64,000 bases of DNA, from the NCBI GenBank assembly GCA_034440615.1, contig JAOTOM010005127.1, positions 434,001 to 498,000 of the forward strand, read 5' to 3'. Position 1 is the first letter of the stretch. Each line of letters starts with the position of its first letter. Of the stretch, positions 10,978 to 22,700 are shown piece by piece. The DNA comes from Ashinkailepas kermadecensis. Taxonomy: Eukaryota; Arthropoda; Thecostraca; Neolepadidae. The notes beneath the pieces were generated by a model that searched no databases, was not told the DNA's origin, and saw nothing but the letters and a program-made list of their open reading frames with translations. The translations under genes were made by a program, and so were the position numbers.

Positions 10978-11170
10978 CAGTTTAAAGTGTTTATACTTAA
11001 TAAGAGACCCAAGGGCCCATCCAGTTAAGTTTGTAAATGGAAGATATCATAAGCCTGGTAAAAAAGACCCACCCCAGCCTTCACCACATCCTAAAGAAAC
11101 CATCCACCAACATCCCACACACCTATCAATGCCCATCTACCCTAGCTGTCGAGCCCTATTCCCTTGATCC
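10978..11170 (-). mobile_element. CR1-like LINE 3' UTR fragment (minus strand)
   Basis: The reverse complement aligns almost base for base with 56070-56255: GGGATGTTGGTGGATG, TTTCTTTAGGATGTGGTG, GGGGTGGGTCTTTTTACCAG and CTCTTATTA(A/T)GT. It is a 5'-truncated copy of about 190 bp, the usual outcome of LINE insertion. The 10765-10978 stretch between this and the previous copy shows nothing I recognise. Confidence 0.8.
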
Positions 11171-12280
11171 CTCTTAACACGCGCACTGGAGGGGGGGGGG
11201 GCGGATTCCGCCACCCACCCCTAAGACCTCGGCTCCTATTAAAGCTGGGGTAACGAAATTATCAGGGGGATGGGAACGGTAGTTAACTATATTGTGTGTA
11301 AATTTCATGACCTTAGGTAAATATCTTCAAGGTCAAATGAAGCCACATATGTCAAAATGTTCTTGTTTTGCGTGGCTTGGCTTGTCATTGTTATTGATCG
11401 CTATGATTGTGTTTAAATGCTCCAAAACAGGCATCAATGATGTTTTGGACGTTACTAATGATGCAATACAGATCCTAGACCCGGAATTTGACCTCAGCTC
11501 AACTATATAGCAGCACTTTATCAGGTCAGTTACCTATCCCAGTTACCGGAACCGGGTCGCGCGCCCGACTGGTCCGTCGGGCGGCTCGGTGCAATCGGCT
11601 TTGCGAATATAGGAGTGAAGTACATGAATAATATATGGAAACGCTTAGGTACACAATGACAATCAGTAGTTATCAGGATGTGTAGGGAGTAACATGCAAA
11701 GTGACATCAATCGCATGGCAGTCATTTGCATTTGTGACAACACTCCAGTTGACCAAGTTTGGTTCCATTAACCTGTCATGAACTTGACCTGACTTGAGCT
11801 CGGTGACCTAACATGACCTTGAAGCTATAGTGCATCACAATATACATCAAACAAGTCGCTAGTGCTGCCAAGAACACTTCCCTTTTGCCAATATACGGGA
11901 AGCGCATCAGCGCCGATTTTTGTTGTCTGGCGCTACGAAATGTTTTGACTTTAACGACCTCTAACTCCAAATTTGTGGCCGATTTCCGTTTTTTTCTTTA
12001 AACGACGTGCCGGTCATTTCTAAGCAGGTACGCAAAAAATAGCGTATATCGACCGATAAAATCTTGAGTTATGTACGAAAAACAGGATGGGTGGGCGGAT
12101 TTCGCCTCAGCCCCCCTCCGGTGCGCTTGTTATCACATGTGGATTGAATGCCTTACCAATAATTTTCAAACCGCATCCATGCCTGCTTAAAGGGGTCTGT
12201 GGCGTGCACACTTACTTAGCATAAATATCACCCCATCCATCACAAATTATAACTAAAATACAAGATTTTCCTGTCCAAAA
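11171..12280. other. Non-coding stretch, probable interspersed repeats
   Basis: There is a G-run (11190-11202) followed by GCGGATTCCGCC, and a similar GGGCGGATTTCGCC at 12092-12106. Nuclear-receptor-like AGGTCA/TGACCT words are frequent (11310-11340, 11760-11815) and similar text appears at 27.9-28.1 and 44.3 kb. I see no supported gene. Confidence 0.35.
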
Positions 12281-12284
12281 ATTT

Positions 12285-12725
12285 GCAAAAAGTCGAGTAA
12301 ACCGAGGAATAAACCGAATAACCCTAGGAAAAAACAGAGTCAAACCGAGGAATAAACCAAGTAAAGCGAAGAGTAAACCGAGTACACCCAGGAATAAACC
12401 AAGTAAGCCGAATAATAAATCGAGTACACCGATAAATATACCGAGTAAACCGAGGAATAAGACGAGCAAACTAAGGAATAAACCAAGTAAACCGCACAAT
12501 AAACCGAGCAGACAGAGGAATAAACCGAGTAGTATTAGAAATACACCGAGTACACCGAGGAATAAACCGAGCACTCAAAAATTAACAAAGCAACTCGAAG
12601 AATACATCGAGTAGACCGAGGAATATACCGAATAACCGAGGAATAAACCGAGTAAACCGAAGAATAAACAAAGAAAACCGAGGAAGGAACCGAGCACGCC
12701 GAGGAAAAACGATGAAAACGAATAA
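12285..12725. repeat. 21-bp degenerate repeat
   Basis: Worn copies of CCGAGGAATAAACCGAGTAAA, period about 21, roughly 20 copies. On the minus strand it reads as hydrophobic heptads (LGLFLGL). Many indels and stops argue against coding. Confidence 0.85.
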
Positions 12726-12973
12726 TATGACTTGAATAGCAATGGTGGGTTAACACCAGCTGCAGCGTGATGGTTTTGTTTCATGTCGCCAGCATTGTTC
12801 GCTTGGCAACGCTAGGGGTTTGCAACAACCAATTGCACTGAAGGAGGCAAGATGCATGGTACAGGTGATGGCCAATCATGAGTCCTGGGCTTCTCTAGCA
12901 TGTTAACGAGGGGGATGGAGAGGATGGGCGATCTAGTGACTGCCGTGCTCCCCAGTCAGAACATCCCCTATTG

Positions 12974-13115
12974 TTTTACTGAGGGAAGCCAGGTTTCTTC
13001 AGATGGTATGTCTTACTGAGGGGAGCCAGTTTTCTTCAGATAGTATGTCTTACTGAGGCGGAGCCAGGTTTGCTCAGACATGTCTTACTGAGGGAAGCCA
13101 GGTTTCCTCAGATGA
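12974..13115. repeat. 37-bp repeat, four copies
   Basis: Units begin TTACTGAGG(G/C)(A/G)(A/G)AGCCAG and continue with TTTCTTCAGAT; starts near 12977, 13014, 13051 and 13086. The last copies are shorter. Confidence 0.8.
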
Positions 13116-13499
13116 TAGCCAAACAAGGGCTGTGAGGTTGACACTCTTTCGAAACACAGTCAGATTTTTTTCAAGAAGAAATTCCAAATAAATTCGAAGA
13201 CATCTGACCCATCGGCAGGTTGGTTTCACCAGGAATGTTGTGACCTACACACAGTATATCCACATAACACAACCACTCCATGACGAACAAACAAACACAG
13301 TCCCACGATACAGACGATACAGACAGTAGGCAAACGAAACCTGTCATGCAAGCAGGGGTGACTGAATACAGATAACGACATACTGGAATGGCTGACAAGA
13401 GACAACTTAATTCTTGTTCTCAACTTGTTGAGACCCAGGCGAACAGTAGTGGTATGCAGTCCTCGCGTCCCAATTCACCCCCTCCTCCTCTTTCTCCCT

Positions 13500-13776
13500 A
13501 TCGGGGCACCTGAAGAAGCCCTTCGCACCTTGTGAAAGAATTGACAGCGAAAAGGCTAAAAATAGTCCCTTCTAAAGAGGGACCAGCCGACGCTTCAAAC
13601 CAAGAGTTGGAAAGTTTCACCCCTCAAAGTTCAACTTCCGAGGGAACCCACCAGGGCGCTGCCATTGTGTGGCGGCATAGTTCTCGAACCTTCCATGTCC
13701 TCATGAGCAAGGGAAGGGGCTCAGTTGTGCCCCCGCTCCGACGGAGTGAGCGGCACCTCGGCATTGCGTGACTGCA
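13500..13776. other. Unique-looking left flank of the 62-bp satellite
   Basis: A 79-codon open frame (13532-13771) exists, but its composition is unremarkable and no splice sites frame it. GGGGCACCTGAAGAAGCCCT at 13504 resembles the stem-loop-plus-AAAG text seen at the ends of some retroelements. I do not call a gene. The last bases (GCATTGCGTGACTGCAACTG) lead directly into the satellite. Confidence 0.3.
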
Positions 13777-16700
13777 ACTGTGATCACCCGGCTGCCAGTC
13801 GACAATGTGGGACGTGAGTAGTCACATGCCACCGGACAACTGTGGTCACCCGGCTGCCAGTCGACAATGTGGGACGTGAGTAGTCACATGCCACCGGACA
13901 ACTGTGATCACCCGGCTGCCAGTCGACAGTGTGGGACGTGAGTAGTCACATGCCACCGGACAACTGTGGTCACCCGGCTGCCAGTCGACAATGTGGGACG
14001 TGAGTAGTCACATGCCACCGGACAACTGTGGTCACCCGGCTGCCAGTCGACAATGTGGGACGTGAGTAGTCACATGCCACCGGACAACTGTGATCACCCG
14101 GCTGCCAGTCGACAGTGTGGGACGTGAGTAGTCACATGCCACCGGACAACTGTGATCACCCGGCTGCCAGTCGACAATGTGGGACGTGAGTAGTCACATG
14201 CCACCGGACAACTGTGATCACCCGGCTACCAGTCGACAATGTGGGACGTGAGTAGTCACATGCCACCGGACAACTGTGATCACCCGGCTACCAGTCGACA
14301 ATGTGGGACGTGAGTAGTCACATGCCACCGGACAACTGTGGTCACCCGGCTGCCAGTCGACAATGTGGGACGTGAGTAGTCACATGCCACCGGACAACTG
14401 TGGTCACCCGGCTGCCAGTCGACAATGTGGGACGTGAGTAGTCACATGCCACCGGACAACTGTGGTCACCCGGGTGCCAGTCGACAGTGTGGGACGTGAG
14501 TAGTCACATGCCACCGGACAACTGTGGTCACCCGGCTGCCAGTCGACAATGTGGGACGTGAGTAGTCACATGCCACCGGACAACTGTGATCACCCGGCTG
14601 CCAGTCGACAATGTGGGACGTGAGTAGTCACATGCCACCGGACAACTGTGGTCACCCGGCTGCCAGTCGACAATGTGGGACGTGAGTAGTCACATGCCAC
14701 CGGACAACTGTGATCACCCGGCTGCCAGTCGACAATGTGGGACGTGAGTAGTCACATGCCACCGGACAACTGTGGTCACCCGGCTGCCAGTCGACAATGT
14801 GGGACGTGAGTAGTCACATGCCACCGGACAACTGTGGTCACCCGGCTGCCAGTCGACAATGTGGGACGTGAGTAGTCACATGCCACCGGACAACTGTGAT
14901 CACCCGGCTACCAGTCGACAATGTGGGACGTGAGTAGTCACATGCCACCGGACAACTGTGGTCACCCGGCTGCCAGTCGACAATGTGGGACGTGAGTAGT
15001 CACATGCCACCGGACAACTGTGATCACCCGGCTGCCAGTCGACAATGTGGGACGTGAGTAGTCACATGCCACCGGACAACTGTGATCACCCGGCTGCCAG
15101 TCGACAGTGTGGGACGTGAGTAGTCACATGCCACCGGACAACTGTGATCACCCGGCTGCCAGTCGACAATGTGGGACGTGAGTAGTCACATGCCACCGGA
15201 CAACTGTGGTCACCCGGCTGCCAGTCGACAATGTGGGACGTGAGTAGTCACATGCCACCGGACAACTGTGGTCACCCGGCTACCAGTCGACAGTGTGGGA
15301 CGTGAGTAGTCACATGCCACCGGACAACTGTGGTCACCCGGCTACCAGTCGACAATGTGGGACGTGAGTAGTCACATGCCACCGGACAACTGTGGTCACC
15401 CGGCTACCAGTCGACAATGTGGGACGTGAGTAGTCACATGCCACCGGACAACTGTGATCACCCGGCTGCCAGTCGACAATGTGGGACGTGAGTAGTCACA
15501 TGCCACCGGACAACTGTGATCACCCGGCTGCCAGTCGACAATGTGGGACGTGAGTAGTCACATGCCACCGGACAACTGTGGTCACCCGGCTGCCAGTCGA
15601 CAATGTGGGACGTGAGTAGTCACATGCCACCGGACAACTGTGGTCACCCGGCTGCCAGTCGACAGTGTGGGACGTGAGTAGTCACATGCCACCGGACAAC
15701 TGTGGTCACCCGGCTGCCAGTCGACAATGTGGGACGTGAGTAGTCACATGCCACCGGACAACTGTGATCACCCGGCTACCAGTCGACAATGTGGGACGTG
15801 AGTAGTCACATGCCACCGGACAACTGTGGTCACCCGGCTGCCAGTCGACAATGTGGGACGTGAGTAGTCACATGCCACCGGACAACTGTGGATCACCCGG
15901 CTGCCAGTCGACAATGTGGGACGTGAGTAGTCACATGCCACCGGACAACTGTGGTCACCCGGCTGCCAGTCGACAATGTGGGACGTGAGTAGTCACATGC
16001 CGCCGGACAACTGTGGTCACCCGGCTGCCAGTCGACAGTGTGGGACGTGAGTAGTCACATGCCACCGGACAACTGTGATCACCCGGCTGCCAGTCGACAA
16101 TGTGGGACGTGAGTAGTCACATGCCACCGGACAACTGTGATCACCCGGCTGCCAGTCGACAATGTGGGACGTGAGTAGTCACATGCCGCCGGACAACTGT
16201 GGTCACCCGGCTGCCAGTCGACAGTGTGGGACGTGAGTAGTCACATGCCACCGGACAACTGTGGTCACCCGGCTGCCAGTCGACAATGTGGGACGTGAGT
16301 AGTCACATGCCACCGGACAACTGTGGTCACCCGGCTGCCAGTCGACAATGTGGGACGTGAGTAGTCACATGCCACCGGACAACTGTGGTCACCCGGCTGC
16401 CAGTCGACAATGTGGGACGTGAGTAGTCACATGCCGCCGGACAACTGTGGTCACCCGGCTGCCAGTCGACAGTGTGGGACGTGAGTAGTCACATGCCACC
16501 GGACAACTGTGATCACCCGGCTGCCAGTCGACAATGTGGGACGTGAGTAGTCACATGCCACCGGACAACTGTGATCACCCGGCTGCCAGTCGACAGTGTG
16601 GGACGTGAGTAGTCACATGCCACCGGACAACTGTGGTCACCCGGCTGCCAGTCGACAATGTGGGACGTGAGTAGTCACATGCCGCCGGACAACTGTGGTC

Positions 16701-19700
16701 ACCCGGCTGCCAGTCGACAGTGTGGGACGTGAGTAGTCACATGCCACCGGACAACTGTGATCACCCGGCTGCCAGTCGACAATGTGGGACGTGAGTAGTC
16801 ACATGCCACCGGACAACTGTGATCACCCGGCTGCCAGTCGACAGTGTGGGACGTGAGTAGTCACATGCCACCGGACAACTGTGGTCACCCGGCTGCCAGT
16901 CGACAGTGTGGGACGTGAGTAGTCACATGCCACCGGACAACTGTGATCACCCGGCTGCCAGTCGACAATGTGGGACGTGAGTAGTCACATGCCACCGGAC
17001 AACTGTGGTCACCCGGCTGCCAGTCGACAATGTGGGACGTGAGTAGTCACATGCCACCGGACAACTGTGATCACCCGGCTGCCAGTCGACAATGTGGGAC
17101 GTGAGTAGTCACATGCCACCGGACAACTGTGGTCACCCGGCTGCCAGTCGACAGTGTGGGACGTGAGTAGTCACATGCCACCGGACAACTGTGATCACCC
17201 GGCTGCCAGTCGACAATGTGGGACGTGAGTAGTCACATGCCACCGGACAACTGTGGTCACCCGGCTGCCAGTCGACAATGTGGGACGTGAGTAGTCACAT
17301 GCCACCGGACAACTGTGGTCACCCGGCTGCCAGTCGACAGTGTGGGACGTGAGTAGTCACATGCCGCCGGACAACTGTGATCACCCGGCTGCCAGTCGAC
17401 AATGTGGGACGTGAGTAGTCACATGCCACCGGACAACTGTGATCACCCGGCTGCCAGTCGACAGTGTGGGACGTGAGTAGTCACATGCCACCGGACAACT
17501 GTGATCACCCGGCTGCCAGTCGACAGTGTGGGACGTGAGTAGTCACATGCCACCGGACAACTGTGGTCACCCGGCTGCCAGTCGACAATGTGGGACGTGA
17601 GTAGTCACATGCCACCGGACAACTGTGGTCACCCGGCTGCCAGTCGACAGTGTGGGACGTGAGTAGTCACGTGCCACCGGACAACTGTGATCACCCGGCT
17701 ACCAGTCGACAATGTGGGACGTGAGTAGTCACATGCCACCGGACAACTGTGATCACCCGGCTGCCAGTCGACAATGTGGGACGTGAGTAGTCACATGCCA
17801 CCGGACAACTGTGGTCACCCGGCTGCCAGTCGACAATGTGGGACGTGAGTAGTCACATGCCACCGGACAACTGTGGTCACCCGGCTGCCAGTCGACAGTG
17901 TGGGACGGAGTCATGCCACCGGACAACTGTGGTCACCCGGCTGCCAGTCGACAGTGTGGGACGTGAGTAGTCACATGCCACCGGACAACTGTGGTCACCC
18001 GGCTGCCAGTCGACAATGTGGGACGTGAGTAGTCACATGCCACCGGACAACTGTGATCACCCGGCTGCCAGTCGACAATGTGGGACGTGAGTAGTCACAT
18101 GCCACCGGACAACTGTGATCACCCGGCTGCCAGTCGACAATGTGGGACGTGAGTAGTCACATGCCACCGGACAACTGTGATCACCCGGCTGCCAGTCGAC
18201 AGTGTGGGACGAGTAGTCACATGCCACCGGACAACTGTGATCACCCGGCTGCCAGTCGACAATGTGGGACGTGAGTAGTCACATGCCACCGGACAACTGT
18301 GGTCACCCGGCTGCCAGTCGACAATGTGGGACGTGAGTAGTCACATGCCACCGGACAACTGTGGTCACCCGGCTGCCAGTCGACAATGTGGGACGTGAGT
18401 AGTCACATGCCACCGGACAACTGTGGTCACCCGGCTGCCAGTCGACAATGTGGGACGTGAGTAGTCACATGCCACCGGACAACTGTGGTCACCCGGCTGC
18501 CAGTCGACAATGTGGGACGTGAGTAGTCACATGCCACCGGACAACTGTGGTCACCCGGCTGCCAGTCGACAGTGTGGGACGTGAGTAGACATGCCACCGG
18601 ACAACTGTGATCACCCGGCTGCCAGTCGACAATGTGGGACGAGTAGTCACATGCCACCGGACAACTGTGGTCACCCGGCTGCCAGTCGACAGTGTGGGAC
18701 GAGTAGTCACTGCCACCGACAACGTCCCCGGCGCCGCGCTGGGCGGTGCCCGGACAACTGTGGTCACCCGGCTGCCAGTCGACAGTGTGGGACGTGAGTA
18801 GTCACATGCCACCGGACAACTGTGGTCACCCGGCTGCCAGTCGACAATGTGGGACGTGAGTAGTCACATGCCACCGGACAACTGTGATCACCCGGCTGCC
18901 AGTCGACAATGTGGGACGAGTAGTCACATGCCACCGACAACTGTGTCACCCGGCTGCCAGTCGACAGTGTGGGACGGAGTAGTCACATGCCACCGGACAA
19001 CTGTGGTCACCCGGCTGCCAGTCGACAATGTGGGACGTGAGTAGTCACATGCCACCGGACAACTGTGGTCACCCGGCTGCCAGTCGACAATGTGGGACGT
19101 GAGTAGTCACATGCCACCGGACAACTGTGTCACCCGGCTGCCAGTCGACAGTGTGGGACGTGAGTAGTCACATGCCACCGGACAACTGTGGTCACCCGGC
19201 TGCCAGTCGACAATGTGGGACGTGAGTAGTCCTGCCACCGGACAACGTGTCACCCGGCTGCCAGTCGACAATGTGGGACGTGAGTAGTCCATGCCACCGG
19301 ACAACTGTGGTCACCCGGCTGCCAGTCGACAATGTGGGACGTGAGTAGTCACTGCCACCGACAACGATCACCCGGCTGCCAGTCGACAGTGTGGGACGTG
19401 AGTAGTCACATGCCACCGGACAACTGTGGTCCCGGCTGCCAGTCGACAATGTGGGACGTGGTGTGCCCGGGTCCCGGCTGCCAGTCGACAGTGTGGGACG
19501 TGAGTAGTCACTGCCACCGGACAACTGTGGTCCCGGCGCCAGTCGACAATGTGGGACGTGAGTAGTCACATGCCACCGGACAACTGTGGTCACCCGGCTG
19601 CCAGTCGACAATGTGGGACGTGAGTAGTCACATGCCACCGGACAACTGTGGTCACCCGGCTGCCAGTCGACAATGTGGGACGTGAGTAGTCACATGCCAC

Positions 19701-22700
19701 CGGACAACTGTGGTCACCCGGCTGCCAGTCGACAGTGTGGGACGTGAGTAGTCACATGCCACCGGACAACTGTGGTCACCCGGCTGCCAGTCGACAATGT
19801 GGGACGTGAGTAGTCACATGCCACCGGACAACTGTGGTCACCCGGCTGCCAGTCGACAATGTGGGACGTGAGTAGTCACATGCCACCGGACAACTGTGAT
19901 CACCCGGCTGCCAGTCGACAGTGTGGGACGTGAGTAGTCACATGCCACCGGACAACTGTGGTCACCCGGCTGCCAGTCGACAATGTGGGACGTGAGTAGT
20001 CACATGCCACCGGACAACTGTGATCACCCGGCTGCCAGTCGACAATGTGGGACGTGAGTAGTCACATGCCACCGGACAACTGTGGTCACCCGGCTGCCAG
20101 TCGACAATGTGGGACGTGAGTAGTCACATGCCACCGGACAACTGTGGTCACCCGGCTACCAGTCGACAATGTGGGACGTGGTAGTCACCCGCGTGGGACG
20201 TGGTAGTCACATGCCACCGGACAACTGTGATCACCCGGCTGCCAGTCGACAGTGTGGGACGTGAGTAGTCACATGCCACCGGACAACTGTGGTCACCCGG
20301 CTGCCAGTCGACAATGTGGGACGTGAGTAGTCACATGCCACCGGACAACTGTGATCACCCGGCTGCCAGTCGACAATGTGGGACGTGAGTAGTCACATGC
20401 CACCGGACAACTGTGGTCACCCGGCTACCAGTCGACAGTGTGGGACGTGAGTAGTCACATGCCACCGGACAACTGTGATCACCCGGCTGCCAGTCGACAA
20501 TGTGGGACGTGAGTAGTCACATGCCACCGGACAACTGTGGTCACCCGGCTGCCAGTCGACAGTGTGGGACGTGAGTAGTCACATGCCACCGGACAACTGT
20601 GGTCACCCGGCTGCCAGTCGACAATGTGGGACGTGAGTAGTCACATGCCACCGGACAACTGTGGTCACCCGGCTGCCAGTCGACAATGTGGGACGTGAGT
20701 AGTCACATGCCACCGGACAACTGTGATCACCCGGCTGCCAGTCGACAATGTGGGACGTGAGTAGTCACATGCCACCGGACAACTGTGGTCACCCGGCGCC
20801 AGTCGACAATGTGGGACGTGAGTAGTCACATGCCACCGGACAACTGTGGTCACCCGGCTACCAGTCGACAATGTGGGACGTGAGTAGTCACATGCCACCG
20901 GACAACTGTGGTCACCCGGCTACCAGTCGACAATGTGGGACGTGAGTAGTCACATGCCACCGGACAACTGTGGTCACCCGGCTGCCAGTCGACAATGTGG
21001 GACGTGAGTAGTCACATGCCACCGGACAACTGTGGTCACCCGGCTGCCAGTCGACAATGTGGGACGTGAGTAGTCACATGCCACCGGACAACTGTGGTCA
21101 CCCGGCTGCCAGTCGACAGTGTGGGACGTGAGTAGTCACATGCCACCGGACAACTGTGGTCACCCGGCTGCCAGTCGACAATGTGGGGTGGGTGGGCGTG
21201 AGTAGTCACATGCCACCGGACAACTGTGATCACCCGGCTGCCAGTCGACAGTGTGGGACGTGAGTAGTCACATGCCACCGGACAACTGTGGTCACCCGGC
21301 TGCCAGTCGACAATGTGGGACGTGAGTAGTCACATGCCACCGGACAACTGTGGTCACCCGGCTACCAGTCGACAATGTGGGACGTGAGTAGTCACATGCC
21401 ACCGGACAACTGTGATCACCCGGCTGCCAGTCGACAATGTGGGACGTGAGTAGTCACATGCCACCGGACAACTGTGATCACCCGGCTGCCAGTCGACAAT
21501 GTGGGACGTGAGTAGTCACATGCCACCGGACAACTGTGGTCACCCGGCTGCCAGTCGACAATGTGGGACGTGAGTAGTCACATGCCGCCGGACAACTGTG
21601 GTCACCCGGCTGCCAGTCGACAATGTGGGACGTGAGTAGTCACATGCCACCGGACAACTGTGATCACCCGGCTGCCAGTCGACAATGTGGGACGTGAGTA
21701 GTCACATGCCACCGGACAACTGTGATCACCCGGCTACCAGTCGACAGTGTGGGACGTGAGTAGTCACATGCCACCGGACAACTGTGATCACCCGGCTACC
21801 AGTCGACAATGTGGGACGTGAGTAGTCACATGCCACCGGACAACTGTGATCACCCGGCTACCAGTCGACAATGTGGGACGTGAGTAGTCACATGCCACCG
21901 GACAACTGTGATCACCCGGCTGCCAGTCGACAATGTGGGACGTGAGTAGTCACATGCCACCGGACAACTGCGATCACCCGGCTGCCAGTCGACAATGTGG
22001 GACGTGAGTAGTCACATGCCACCGGACAACTGTGATCACCCGGCTACCAGTCGACAATGTGGGACGTGAGTAGTCACATGCCACCGGACAACTGTGATCA
22101 CCCGGCTACCAGTCGACAATGTGGGACGTGAGTAGTCACATGCCACCGGACAACTGTGATCACCCGGCTGCCAGTCGACAATGTGGGACGTGAGTAGTCA
22201 CATGCCACCGGACAACTGCGATCACCCGGCTGCCAGTCGACAATGTGGGACGTGAGTAGTCACATGCCACCGGACAACTGTGATCACCCGGCTGCCAGTC
22301 GACAATGTGGGACGTGAGTAGTCACATGCCACCGGACAACTGTGATCACCCGGCTGCCAGTCGACAATGTGGGACGTGAGTAGTCACATGCCACCGGACA
22401 ACTGTGGTCACCCGGCTGCCAGTCGACAATGTGGGACGTGAGTAGTCACATGCCACCGGACAACTGTGGTCACCCGGCTGCCAGTCGACAATGTGGGACG
22501 TGAGTAGTCACATGCCACCGGACAACTGTGGTCACCCGGCTGCCAGTCGACAATGTGGGACGTGAGTAGTCACATGCCACCGGACAACTGTGATCACCCG
22601 GCTGCCAGTCGACAATGTGGGACGTGAGTAGTCACATGCCACCGGACAACTGTGATCACCCGGCTGCCAGTCGACAATGTGGGACGTGAGTAGTCACATG

